The notes under the pieces: generated by a model
What the model saw: only the letters and a program-made list of their open reading frames with translations
Databases searched by the model: none
Told to the model about the DNA's origin: nothing
Translations under genes and position numbers: made by a program
Part shown: piece after piece, positions 1 through 10,854 of the stretch
Layout: each line of letters opens with the position of its first letter
Numbering within the stretch: the stretch's first letter is position 1
NCBI GenBank assembly: GCA_003665825.1
Contig: QPFY01000010.1
Coordinates: 372,001 to 436,000 of the forward strand
Length of the DNA stretch: 64,000 nucleotides
Reading direction: 5' to 3'
DNA from: Microbotryum silenes-acaulis
Taxonomy: Eukaryota > Basidiomycota > Microbotryomycetes > Microbotryales > Microbotryaceae

Positions 1-101
1 TGCGCCGTGTGGCCCCTCAGGTCTGGTCATTTATTTCGGCCCAGGGCAGTCCAGCTTGTCACGGGAACCATTGTTCACTCTGACATTCCGTCTTCCTACA
101 G

Positions 102-391
102 GTGTCGTCAGGTCGTCGAGTTCTTTCCTCTTCTCGATCGCGTCGCATGGTGCTTGGCTCGCGTTGACCTGGCTCTTCTGGCTCGCCGGATCGGCCGCTG
201 TCACGGACGGTTTCCGCAAGCTCGGCGACTGCGGGGCCCGTCGCCTTGGTCACTGCGGCCAGCTCCAATCTGCCGAAGCTTTCGGGTGGATCAACTGGAT
301 CCTCAGCACGATTGCTCTCGCTGCCATCGTCGTCGTTGGCGCCCGATCGGCTCGATCCGGAAACGGGTTCGGCGGTGCACTCAGTGCCTAA
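102..391 (+). CDS. MARVEL-type membrane protein, last exon (partial)
   Basis: This is the 3' end of a gene that starts left of the window. A splice acceptor (TTCCTACAG) ends at base 101, and the frame then runs to TAA at 389-391. The roughly 96 residues hold two hydrophobic stretches: one with LTWLFWLAGSAA, and one near the C terminus with WINWILSTIALAAIVVV. A cysteine-containing loop and an AFGWINWIL motif lie between them. That pattern is typical of the C-terminal half of fungal MARVEL-domain (four-helix, Sur7/non-classical-export-like) plasma-membrane proteins. The family call rests on this pattern only, and the N-terminal half is not visible. Bases 1-101 look like intron plus possibly upstream exon and were not resolved. 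Confidence 0.6.
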
Positions 392-850
392 ACGAACTCC
401 TCGGCCGGCGTGACCTCGCCCAAATTTCGTGATTGTCCTATGCAAATCTTCTACTTTATATATCTAATTTCCCTGTCAAGCATCATATTCGAGCTTGAAT
501 TTGAATCCCCTCGGTCTCCCTCTCAAGCCCTATGTTCCTACCCGTAATACATGTTTTGTTAGACACTTTCCCCGCCGCTGTCCCATGAACATTGCACGCA
601 AAGAAAGCTTGATTCATCTAAAGGCTGTACTGTACGTACCCTTTGGTCACCGAGATCGGTACTCGATTTGGTTGCCAACAAGTTGACAACTAAACCGGGG
701 AACTCGCGCCGACAAGCGCTTGAAGAGCCCGACGAGGATGGTGAAAACCGGGGACGGATTCGTGTGGGAGTTTTCTCTACTTTTTCGGTTGATCTCGAGA
801 TGGTGCTCTCGCACGGTAGGACTCGGCGTCACCTACTCCGCGGTTCTGCG
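392..850. other. intergenic region
   Basis: This is non-coding sequence between the MARVEL-type gene and the minisatellite. I saw no convincing ORF, RNA gene or repeat in it. Confidence 0.5.
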
Positions 851-1195
851 AGTCAACGACGTCCAGTCAACGACGTCCAGTCAACGACGTCCAGTCAACG
901 ACGTCCAGTCAACGACGTCCAGTCAACGACGTCCAGTCAACGACGTCCAGTCAACGACGTCCAGTCAACGACGTCCAGTCAACGACGTCCAGTCAACGAC
1001 GTCCAGTCAACGACGTCCAGTCAACGACGTCCAGTCAACGACGTCCAGTCAACGACGTCCAGTCAACGACGTCCAGTCAACGACGTCCAGTCAACGACGT
1101 CCAGTCAACGACGTCCAGTCAACGACGTCCAGTCAACGACGTCCAGTCAACGACGTCCAGTCAACGACGTCCAGTCAACGACGTCCAGTCAACGA
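851..1195. repeat. 14-bp minisatellite, about 24.6 perfect copies
   Basis: The unit AGTCAACGACGTCC is repeated without a single change for 24 full copies plus 9 bases. Each unit contains the palindrome GACGTC. Because 14 is not a multiple of 3, all three frames cycle through the array and it stays open, which produces long spurious ORFs. The array ends 112 bases before the start codon of the acylpyruvase gene, so it sits in that gene's presumed promoter or 5' UTR. The perfect identity suggests recent expansion or ongoing homogenisation. Confidence 0.97.
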
Positions 1196-1307
1196 GAGTC
1201 TCAGTCAACGTCTGTCAACGTAACCCGAACCCCCACGCACCAACGCCCCCACGGCCCCACGGCCCACCGGCTTCTTTGCTTCGAGCCGGTGATCCTATTC
1301 GCCCATC

Positions 1308-2875
1308 ATGTCGATTGCTGCCGAGTTTCGCACGTCGGGCAAGAAGGTGAGCGGCTCTCTCGGCAATCTGTAGTCCATCATGCACCTCTGCATCTGCGCC
1401 CACTCCTGCCCAGGCAGCCCTCGCACCGGCTGTGCGCCGCGGCTGACGTCGGGCGAGTCGGCGTCGGACGTCCGGCGATTCGCAGAACTCCAGGGTAGCA
1501 AAGATGGAAGGCACTAACCCATGCCTTCGTCTTTACACCTCGCTAGATCATCGCGATCGGCCGGTACGTTCAGGCTTGGGCTCATACAGTCGAAGCTGGC
1601 AAACTCCGTCGTCTTCGCCCGTCTAGTCCACCGAGCGCAGCTCACAAAGTTGCCACACTCACCACCACAGCAACTATGCCGCTCACATCGCCGAGTTGAA
1701 CAAGTGAGCTTGTGCTATCCTCTAGCTCTGCCCGCCCCGCCTAGAGCTGCCACTCATGCTCGAACCCCGCTTTTGACGCTACCTTCGAACCTACCCGACG
1801 TCTTTGCTTGCGCCGGATCCGTCCGGCTTTCGACAGCACAACCCCGACCGAGCCTTTCTTCTTCCTGAAGCCTACCACGAGTGTGAGTGCAGGACCACCT
1901 CTCGCATACTCACACTTTCGGCCTGTGTTGACGCGCAAGTGAAATCCTCGTCTGCCCGGCACTCGGCAGTACAATGCCGACAAGGAGCCCGTCGAAGTTC
2001 CTCGAGGCGTCAAGGTCCACCACGAGTAGGTCTACACGAAACGTGCTCGAGTCCACGGTGTAACGAGTCGTTGTAACCTCGCTCAACCGAATGTTGCACT
2101 CTAAGGGTCGAGCTTGGCGTTGTGATTGGCAAGGGCGGTCGGGACATTCCTTCCGCTTCGGCGATGCAACACGTCGCCGGATACACGCTCGCGATTGACT
2201 ACACGGGCCGCAACATGCAGGACGCAGTCAAAAAAAAAGGTCTTCCTTGGTCCGCCGCCAAAGGCATGGACACTTGGTGGTTTGTCCCTCCCTCAACAGG
2301 TTGACCCGTTGTCTGACTTTGCTCAAGTCTGACCCACTGCGGTCAACTGTTCACATTTGCAACAGCCCGGTATCGAGGTTCATCTCCAAAGACGAGGTCA
2401 AGGATCCGCATCAGCTGAGATTATGGTACAAGGTAAGGCAAACTTTCCTGAATCCACAAAGGATAGCAAAGTGCTGATGCTCATTCTTTTCGGTCCCGGT
2501 CCTCTGTCTTCTCTGACACCCGACTTCTTTCGCTGCTCAAAGGTCAATGGAGAAACCCGGCAGGACGGACCGACGTCGTTGATGCTGTACAAGATCGATA
2601 GACTGATTGAACATTGCTCGTCCATCATGCGGTTGGAGGAAGGCGACTTGATCTTGACCGGTGGGCATTCTAACCTCTCGATGGTGCTAGGTTGATTATC
2701 AACTCACGCGAGAGCCGCTGAATTGCCCGAATCAGGTACGCCCGAGGGGGTCAGTCAAGTCGTGGAAGGCGATCAGATTGAAGCAGGACTTCAACAGGAT
2801 GAAACCCTACTCGCTTCGCTCTCGCATCGCATGATCAGGCGGGAAGGAGGGTACGAGTTCAAATCTGCGGCTTAA
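1308..2875 (+). CDS. FAHD1-like acylpyruvase / oxaloacetate decarboxylase
   Basis: This is a fumarylacetoacetate-hydrolase-family enzyme expected to cleave acylpyruvates or decarboxylate oxaloacetate, often in mitochondria. Nine exons join in frame: 1308-1346, 1547-1563, 1671-1703, 1837-1882, 1970-2025, 2106-2276, 2366-2432, 2543-2660 and 2736-2875. Together they give 228 residues, the usual FAHD1 length. Family motifs appear in order: IIAIGRNYAAH near the N terminus, FFFLKP, the metal-binding HHEVELG with its spaced glutamates, IGKGGRDIP, KKKGLPW, AKGMDTCPVS, and ILTGTPEGV near the C terminus. Two exons are only 17 and 33 bases long. Several splice sites are weak (a TTG|GTGG donor and a CTAAG acceptor), so the model relies on conservation of the protein. 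No targeting signal is obvious at the short N terminus. The 14-bp minisatellite lies just upstream. Confidence 0.88.
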
Positions 2876-3158
2876 ACTCCTCCACTGCTTCTTGGGGTTC
2901 GGGTGGACCGCGCGCACTGGGTCATCTTTAGTGAAGACCCGAAAGGTGTGCAAAAACAAGTAATTACACTTGGTCATGACGATAGTTGTATCATATGGGT
3001 TCTTGCGTTTGCTAAGAGTCCTGCAGAGTGCGAAGAAACGGTTCCTACGAAAAGACAAGTTGCGACGCCACGTAAGAAACAAAAAATGTAATCAGGGGTG
3101 GCCGGGTATATGCCGGCGGGAATGCGAATCGATTGTTCAGACGAGAGAGAAGGAAGGT

Positions 3159-6100
3159 TCAGGTCAGGGCGGCCAAGATGTCCAAAACGCTTGCTACGGC
3201 TTCCAGGTGCCAGGGTACTCGACCGGATGCGCCCCAGCGCGCATGTCCGAGCGCGGCGAGATCAGCAAAGCTCTGCATGATATCCGCCACATGTTGCGAG
3301 AGATCGATACGCAGGGTCGAAGTTTTGGTACAGGCTGAGGAAAGTACGTGGAGAGCAAGCACCGATATTGCCGGGCTGGCGGGCATGAACGGTTGGAAAG
3401 GTGCTTGGGCGAACGTCGGCAGACGAGGGGCGTGAATAAGGAACGAGCTGGCCGGGGCGACCAGACTGGAGGACGTGTCAAAGGTGATGGGATGGTTCGG
3501 CGTATGCACGAAGAGGCATGTGCCAGAGTCGAGATGAATGGGCTTGCTTTGGTTTCTCGTACGGCCTGCATGACTCCTACCTAGCGCCGGTGACATGGTC
3601 GTTCCAGCGTCGTTGCCGGCCCCGAGCTCGCCCTCCTCGGACATCGGCGAGCTGGTGTGCTCGGAAGCTTCGTGGAGCACTGGCAACATCGACAGCGCTG
3701 GACCGATCTCAGCACAAGAGATGGTGATATGCAAAGGTCTTCTCAGTCCGCCGATGATTTCTCGGCTGATCTTATCCCACGCTGATAAGTAACGGACGGC
3801 CAGTGTCAGTCGGTTGCTCTAATGCGCAATTGCGGAAAATACGTCCAAATCCGGCTCACCGATAATTTCCTCTTTCGACATGTTCCCGAGTTTGGTGACG
3901 ACGACCCTCCATTCGATATCAGCGGTATCATGAAGCGACTTGGCTGCTTTCCATACTTGGCGCGCCCTCGCCTCCTCCAGCTGCATTTGCGGCGGGTAGC
4001 GCACAATCTGCGGGACCGACTTCCACGTCTCGCCCTTTTCATCGATACCAGAAATGACGATCCACTCGAGGGCAGGACCGTGTTCGCCTTCGGCGGGGGC
4101 GCGAAAGCATCCATAAGCAACGTGGAACAGTCGATGCCGATGCAGGACTTCAAGACTCGAGGGCGGCCACACAAGCGCGAACTCGATGGAAGTCCCCCGC
4201 ACCGGCGAAGCGGTGATGGCGGGGCTCTGGTAAAGACGAGTCAGAGGACCGAGCACCGGATGTCTGCCGATTTGCGACGAAGGGAATGTTTCCGGGACTG
4301 GTGCTGGAAGGCTCGAGACGGATACAAGCAGGGTATCATAAACAGCGAAAGCGAGGCGTCGCAGGCGAGCGGCAATCGAGTCCGCCGACGCGATCGACCT
4401 CCAGCGTGACACGGTCGAGAGCGGTAAGGGGTAGACGACCAGTGACATGGTGTTTGCGCGTAACTTGAGTATGTGTGCCAACGCTGCAATAATGGATGGC
4501 GCCGCAGAGGCAGAGGTCCGAGATGCCTCGGATGGGTCGAGTAGATAAATGACAACATGCTTTCGAGTGCGCGCCGCATCGACCAAGTGGTTGGCTGCAG
4601 AGCGTGGTCGGGAAGTTCAGCGTTCAACTTCAGTGAGAGCAAGAAGGGACCTCGGAGCGAAATGCTACTCACCCATTCCTTTGTAGTCATCCCTCACCCT
4701 CGATAATGCTCCTGCTGGCAGCGCGGCCAAGCCATTCTCAACTCCAGAGAACGTCCCCGAGGCTGCAATGTGCCCCAGTTCATGCCGACCAAGGCGAGAA
4801 CTTTGATAGCCTTCCGAAACGTCGTCAAGCCAACTTGCGACGGCCTCCCTTGTATCAGTATTGAGTTCTTCGAACACTGCAAAGGCTGTTACGTCCTTGG
4901 GACCGGACAGAGGCTCAAAACCCATCGGGTTCCAGAAGTCCAGCGCCGACGTGCTGAGCTGCATGATCGTTCGCTGAGCTCGTAAGAGTAACGTCGGAGC
5001 GTGGAGAGTCGACACTGGCAGTGGATCCGGGTTGGGCGCGACCCGAGCGAGGCGATTGTAGACGATCCGGGTTGCAATTGACGAAGCTGTGAATAAAGGC
5101 ACTACGGCGTCAGGACCGCGCATCTCATCGCGGTTCAAACTCTCGGTCGACTCACCCTTCGCGCCGCTCGACTTGCTGCGCACCTTCAAGGCAGCGGACC
5201 TGTTGCGGAAATCGGGGTTGTGTAGAGTCTGATCCGCCATGAGCCCGACAGTAGTTTCAAGCGCATGTTCTGCTGCCTTCGTCGCCTTCGTCGCCACGGG
5301 CACAGGCGCTATGATGTCCACTTTGGCACCTGCGGTGGACAGCATGCGGTTGAGATGGTCCCGAAGAATCAACAAGCCCGAGCCGAAGGAATTCTCTGAA
5401 GCTCGATGAGAAGGGCCTGTCTCCGTGGCGGCAAGGTCATCTCCACCATGGTGCTGCGGCTCAATGGGCCCATCCATATCGTCATCCTCGCTGTCCTCCT
5501 CTCCTGGGTTGTCGCTGTCAACTTCGGTGAAGCGAACCCATTTTCGGTCTCGTGGTTGGACCCGTGCACATGGATATGAGGTGCCGTCCGTGCCTGGGCG
5601 CTTCTTGGCCAGAGATGGTGTGCGCTTCTGCTTGAGCTGTCGAGCGGCATTGGCGCGCGGATCGCACATTGCGGTTAACCAGGGTACGCCTGACGCCGAC
5701 GCATTCGACATCTTTCCCATGGGAAGTTCCTTACGATCCCAGCCGGGGCTAGGGAGTCCAAATTTGCCTTTGCGAGGATCGTAGCGATCATCTGCCTTGG
5801 CGTGAGAGCTTCCAAACGGGACCGCCTCAAACTGGGTCAACTTCTTCAGCGCGAGTGCATTCGAGGCTGGCGTACCTGCCACCGACACCGTGGCAGTAGC
5901 GTGGGTACCACTGTGGGCAATCTCGGGCTCGTTCTCCTCATCGACGACTTCGACATATGGAGTGTACGGAGTCCGCGGAGTCTTGAAAGGCGATTGCTCT
6001 GCAAGTTGCTGAGCGCGAGGCGTTGTGCCCCCGAGACCGAGCGCATTGTGACTTTGGCTGTTGTCAAAGCTGAAGCTGAGGACGGCGGGTGAGGTGTGCA

Positions 6101-9100
6101 CATTTGGCGAAGCTACTCCCAATGAAGGCGAAGCCGGGCTCGCCACCGAAGGAAACGGCGTGGCTCCTGAGCCAAGGTGACTGAAGTGGTCCAAGAACTT
6201 GGGGCTTGGGCCTGCCGACTGCAGGCCGTTCAGAGTTCCAAGCGGCAGTGACGTCGGTAAGGGCGCGGGGTCGTCGAAAAAGGAGAAGTCGTCATCATTC
6301 AAGTCCATCATCATCCCGTCGTCGAAGTCTTGATTGTGACGGAGTCCGGGGTTCTGTCCGGCGCTAAAGTCCTCACCCCAGTCAAAGTTTGGAAAGGTGG
6401 CGTCGTGCGAGGACCCCAGCTCGACCGTATTCATCACGCTATCACTTCCGACGCCCTCGCTGACAATTGATAGCGCATTCGGGGCTTCGAAGGGAGAGGA
6501 ATAGAGATGGTCCATTTCGGCATTTTTAGTCGTCGTCAGCGCCGACGCGTTCGACGCCTGCATCGTCGCCGGGTCGGTGGAGGCAAATGGCGCCTCCCCG
6601 AGGGCACTCATCAAGCTGCGCTCGGCGGCGCTGAACGCGTCTCCCGGGCTTAGCGCCTCGGTGGACCCCCCAACGAGAGAGATTGGAGTACGCATGCTGA
6701 TCGGCGCACCAGCTGTGGAAGCAACTTTCCCAGGTTCGGCAACGGGCGGCGAAGCGGAGGGTGCGGTCGTCGCCGCAGCGGCAGTGGAAGCTCGCACGGC
6801 CTCGGCTTCCCGCTCGAGCCGGAGTCGTTGCTCCCGTTGTTCTTGAAGCTCCACGATTATGGTGCCCACCTGCTCTACGCGAGCTCGTATGGGGTCATGG
6901 TACGTCGTAGATGACGACGACTTGTGAGGTTTCAACGCGTCTGCGGCGAGCCCCCGATGGAGGGCCGCCGCCAATTGTTGGCGTGTCAAAACGTCGGGAG
7001 AGCTGAGTCCCGCTTCAGAAGTGGTGCGTACGAAAGGGTCCAGAGACGAAGAATCGGCGAGGTCGACCGCCTTTGAGCGAGGCGGTGTGCTTTGAGGTGA
7101 CCGCAACGGTTGTGACCGAGTGCCATCAAGTAGGCAGAGGCTGGCAGGCCACATGACGTCGAGGTGTTCTGGTGAGGAAACCGAGACCTGGGGTGACATG
7201 TTGGCAGTGGTGCCATGCGGAGGAATCAAGATTCGACAAACGAGCCAATGCTCATGCTCGTCCAGCGCGAGGTCCGAGCCGTCGAGAGCATTCAGCCAGG
7301 TCTGGCGCAATGACGCATTAACCCGGCTCGCGTGTAACGAATGCGACGATGGCGCCACAGTTCTGATGAATGTCGCCGGTGTTCCTAGTGGGGCAAGCAG
7401 CACCGGTGCACCGATCGGAACAGGGGTCACTGTGGCTGACAACACAGGGTAGGGCCGGTACGCGACGTCCTCGACGGCGCTCCGCACGAGCAACCCCTGT
7501 AGATTGAGGGATAAATGCAACGTCGTTTTGATCGCTTCGGGCGAGATACGGCGACCGCTATAGCCGAAAGGCTCGCTTGCTGGCGGGAGAATAACGATCG
7601 CTGAGCCCAGCGGCAAAGCCGGGCGCCGCAGCTCGGAGGATGAATGCCCGTCTTCCTGAGCGAGCAGCGATTGGCGGATAACACTGCCGAAACCGGCCAA
7701 GAACGCTTCGCACGGTGAACAGATGCGAGTTTGCGGTTGAGGCGCGCTCGCCGGGCAGGGGAGATCTGCGTGGAATTGAGCGGACAGGGAAAGCACGGAA
7801 GGAAACGCCGAGGCGGGCAACGCAAGCGGCAATGCGACAGATGCTGGCTGCGACGGAGCCGTCTTGGCGTCGCTCGAAGGCGACGTCATCATCTTGTACA
7901 TGGCTGGGAATACATCTCGATGCGCGAAATGGCCTTTGCCAACACCTGTGACATACAGCGACGTCGGGGTCAGCACTCGCGCACGTGGCCACACAAGCCT
8001 CCGCAATTCATGAACCTACAAATGATGTCCGCGAACTCAAGGGCACTCAAGGCTTCTCGAGTGGGGTCGTGCTCGATTGAATCCGAGGATAGACCAAAGA
8101 CCCAGAGCATCCTCCCAACGGCCGCGTCCTGCGCCTCGGTGGCCTTCTCCTTCCCTTTGCCTTTGAAATCCTCGATCGGTCTGACCGCGCTGATTCTGAC
8201 GTACGAGAAGAGCGACGGCACCGCCGATGAGACCGTGTTTGACGCAGACGCGGTGAGATTAGCGGCTACGCGTTGGACTTGCTTCAATGCGAGCTCTATT
8301 GGATCTTGACTGGGATCCACTTTCTGCAAGCCCTGTAGCCTAGCTCGCAATGATGAGCCGGGCGCGGAGCTCGTCGAGGCGATCGGTATCGAAGTCGAAG
8401 GGTCGTCGTCACCGAGAGCTGACCGGGCTCGTTTCAAAGTCGTCGTCGGTGTTGGTGCAGTGGATGCCAAAGGGTCATATTTGGCCGTCGGGGTGTGCTC
8501 GTGCAGCGGCATGCCGAGATGAGACGCCAGCGCCTTGTCGGAAACATTTGTCGTGCTCGGCGGAGTCGGAGGTGCCGCGACCGAAGTGTCGAGTAACGCT
8601 GGTCCACGCCATGCCCTCCAATGAACTTTCCAGCGGCCTTGCCCCGGCAGGTCGACCTGGACCGAGTTCACTCGGACATCCTGGCTGGTGAGGGCCTTGC
8701 GCATGCTCGGTGCTCTCGGCAGCGCGAAACTCGGCGTTGAGGAGGAAGCGGGGTTGGGAGTGTGCGTCGGCGTAGCGAGATGGTGCTGCTGATGCGACTG
8801 CGGCAAGGGTTGCCCTGGTGTGCCCCACTTTGGTGAAGCGGGTAGTGATCCCGGAGTGTTGCTTCCATTCGGACTCGTAGCATTCCCTTGAAACGAGGAA
8901 CTTCTCGCGGCACCGAGCGCGGGCAGCGGCAACGGGCCACCTTGACCCTGAGACTGAGAATAGACCTGGCCCAAAGACTGCTGGGCGGCCGCTGACGCCG
9001 GTCCCGGATACGGCGGCGGCGGCGGCATCGGCAGCCGGGGCATCGGCTGAACAGCGGATGGAGGGGGTGGTAGTGTTGTCGACAAGCCGGTCGTACCAGC

Positions 9101-9232
9101 CTGGTTGCGAGCGGCTTGCTGGTGCATAGTCGCGCCGGTCGACAAGGGTGGCTGCGCCAAGGAAGGCCACGAAGGCGTCGCCGCCCCGGCCACGGACTGG
9201 ATGGGGCGAGCCGGCAGTGGGTGGGGAGCCAT
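3159..9232 (-). CDS. Mediator complex subunit 13 (MED13/SSN2-like)
   Basis: This encodes a subunit of the CDK8 kinase module, which binds Mediator and mostly represses transcription. Four exons on the minus strand (9232-7993, 7945-4673, 4594-3860 and 3781-3159) join with matching phases to give about 1,956 residues. The first 150 residues are rich in Pro, Gln and Ser. The N-terminal region then shows a Med13_N-like stretch (GRWKVHWRAWRG, LWVFGLSSDS). The centre is long, acidic and disordered. The C-terminal third (from ARTRKHVVIYLLDP through IEFALVWPP, LEWIVISGID and WRVVVTKLG to LHITISCAEIGPALSMLP) matches the PIWI-like MED13 C-terminal domain. The first intron is 47 bases and was placed by frame. 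The start is the first ATG of the long N-terminal ORF. The gene converges on the acylpyruvase gene, and its promoter faces BST1. Confidence 0.85.
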
Positions 9233-10854
9233 CCCGAATGAGAGGGAAACCGCACGGGCGAACTAATGGGGTAGCGCAGACGAACAGGTCGTCGGAGGGT
9301 AGGTTTGGGGGCGTTCAGGCGAACATCGTCTCAAGGTCGTGTGCACGCGCAGCGGCTGTCGGTCGACGACGTGGGCAGTACGTGGGCCGGGAATGGGGTC
9401 CGGTCGATCAGCACTCAAATGCTCAGCGATCACGAACGGAATCAAGGTTGAGCGGCGCAGCGTTAGGTGGGAATTGAGGTCTTGCTCACCTGCTCATTCG
9501 TGAGAAACACGCTGGAAGCGACGGTAGAAAACGTAGCAACGGGACGGGCGGGAGACGAGCGAGCGAACGAGGACAACACCGCTGGACCGAGTGGGGGATA
9601 GTGCTGCTAGGTGCTGCTGTGCTGTAGTGAGTGTCGCAAGAGCCGTCAGGTCCACGCTGGCAGAGGCCCGAGGCGCGTCACTGATTTCCCCCGCCGCCAC
9701 AATGAACCAAGCTGTACATGATGTCTACTTGAGAAGTAGATTGGTTGGATGGTTCTTACAGAGCTATGTGAAAATCCGTCAAATAGGTACCGCCTTGTCA
9801 TGTCGCACCTGAAGCCTGAGTCTTTCAAGTATATGTGACTGTCAGATCGTGCTCGAATATTTCTCAACGCAACGTTACAGTGAAGCAACCTCATGGAACC
9901 ATAACGCACCATGCAGTGTCTGCTATTCTACGGTTAATTTAGCTGAGCTTTGATGTCAAGGTCGTGCAGTTGCTACATCTGATGAAATTTCAAAAATGGA
10001 ACTGCCCCCTATCGATCGCGAGCCCCGCGCGTCCTACTGGCGCTAGGTGATGGCATTAGGTATGTTGGAAGTGGCCGTGGTATTAGTTAGGGGTTATCTA
10101 GGTACCTAAACAACCGGGTAGGTGGGTGCATCGGACATGGCCAATCGGTGCACCTATTTTGGGGTGGGTGGGGTGGGGAAAAACTGCACCGTGCCTGAAA
10201 ATCCTCGACTTGAAGGCGATTAAGTCTCTGAGTCGCTGTACATTTCAGTCCGTCTACCTCCTAGCGCCGAGTGAATACAGAGTAGTAGGTGCCTAGACCG
10301 CTTTAGCAAGGGTGTCAGCGCTGCATGAACTCCCCTGTACGTCAGCCAAGTGAGATATAGTTGATTAAAGAATTCGTAGTAGTCTGTAAAAAAAAGCGCA
10401 ATCTTGAGCCTTGCCAGATTTCCGAGGCAAGTTTCAGAATCCAGACTGTCGACGTCCGTGACTGTCAAATGGCAAGTAGCGCCGGCGGCAGGTCGCGCAG
10501 TTGGACCGATGTGTATGGGCGGCGCCGACCAAGGCAGAGAAGTGCAGGGTACAAACCTAAGGTACCCAGCAGTTTTCGCAATCAATTGCAAGTGGTCGTT
10601 AACAGGTGCAGTTGTCGGAGCGAAAGGTGGCCCGGCGCGAGCCGGCAACTCGGCTGAAGGTCCCGAAGTTTCATTCCCACCGCAACTTGTCACCAATAGT
10701 GCAACCCGGTGCCGTGCGGACGCGCTGCTGCTCCTCCTTTCCGCACGCTCATCTGACTGGACCGCCTCTCCTGTGCCGTTTCTAACGTGTCGAGTCGAGC
10801 CGACTCTTTGTTGCGTGGCGGCCACTAGCCGAGAAATAGCTGGCTGTTGATCGC
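9233..10854. other. divergent intergenic region between MED13 and BST1
   Basis: About 1.6 kb separate the start codons of two divergently transcribed genes, so both promoters should lie here. I saw no convincing additional gene. The ORFs that overlap the BST1 start on the opposite strand are frame shadows. The one distinctive element is the G-rich block at 10,161-10,178. Confidence 0.6.
10161..10178 (+). other. predicted G-quadruplex motif
   Basis: The sequence reads GGGGTGGGTGGGGTGGGG: four G-runs of three or four separated by single T bases. This is among the most stable classes of intramolecular quadruplex. It lies in the shared MED13/BST1 upstream region, about 930 bp from the MED13 start and 680 bp from the BST1 start. 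A role in regulation is inference only. Confidence 0.75.

Noticed and set aside
851..1195. CRISPR-like array
   Set aside because: The units are directly adjacent with no spacers, and the genome is eukaryotic. It is a minisatellite.
668..1498. Two long plus-strand ORFs through the 14-bp repeat
   Set aside because: The 14-bp unit has no stop in any frame, so long ORFs arise automatically. There is no coding signal outside the repeat, and the real gene starts at 1,308 in another frame.
7970..8006. Two separate genes instead of one MED13
   Set aside because: A 47-base GT..AG intron (7,992-7,946) joins the two long frames in phase, and both halves belong to MED13.
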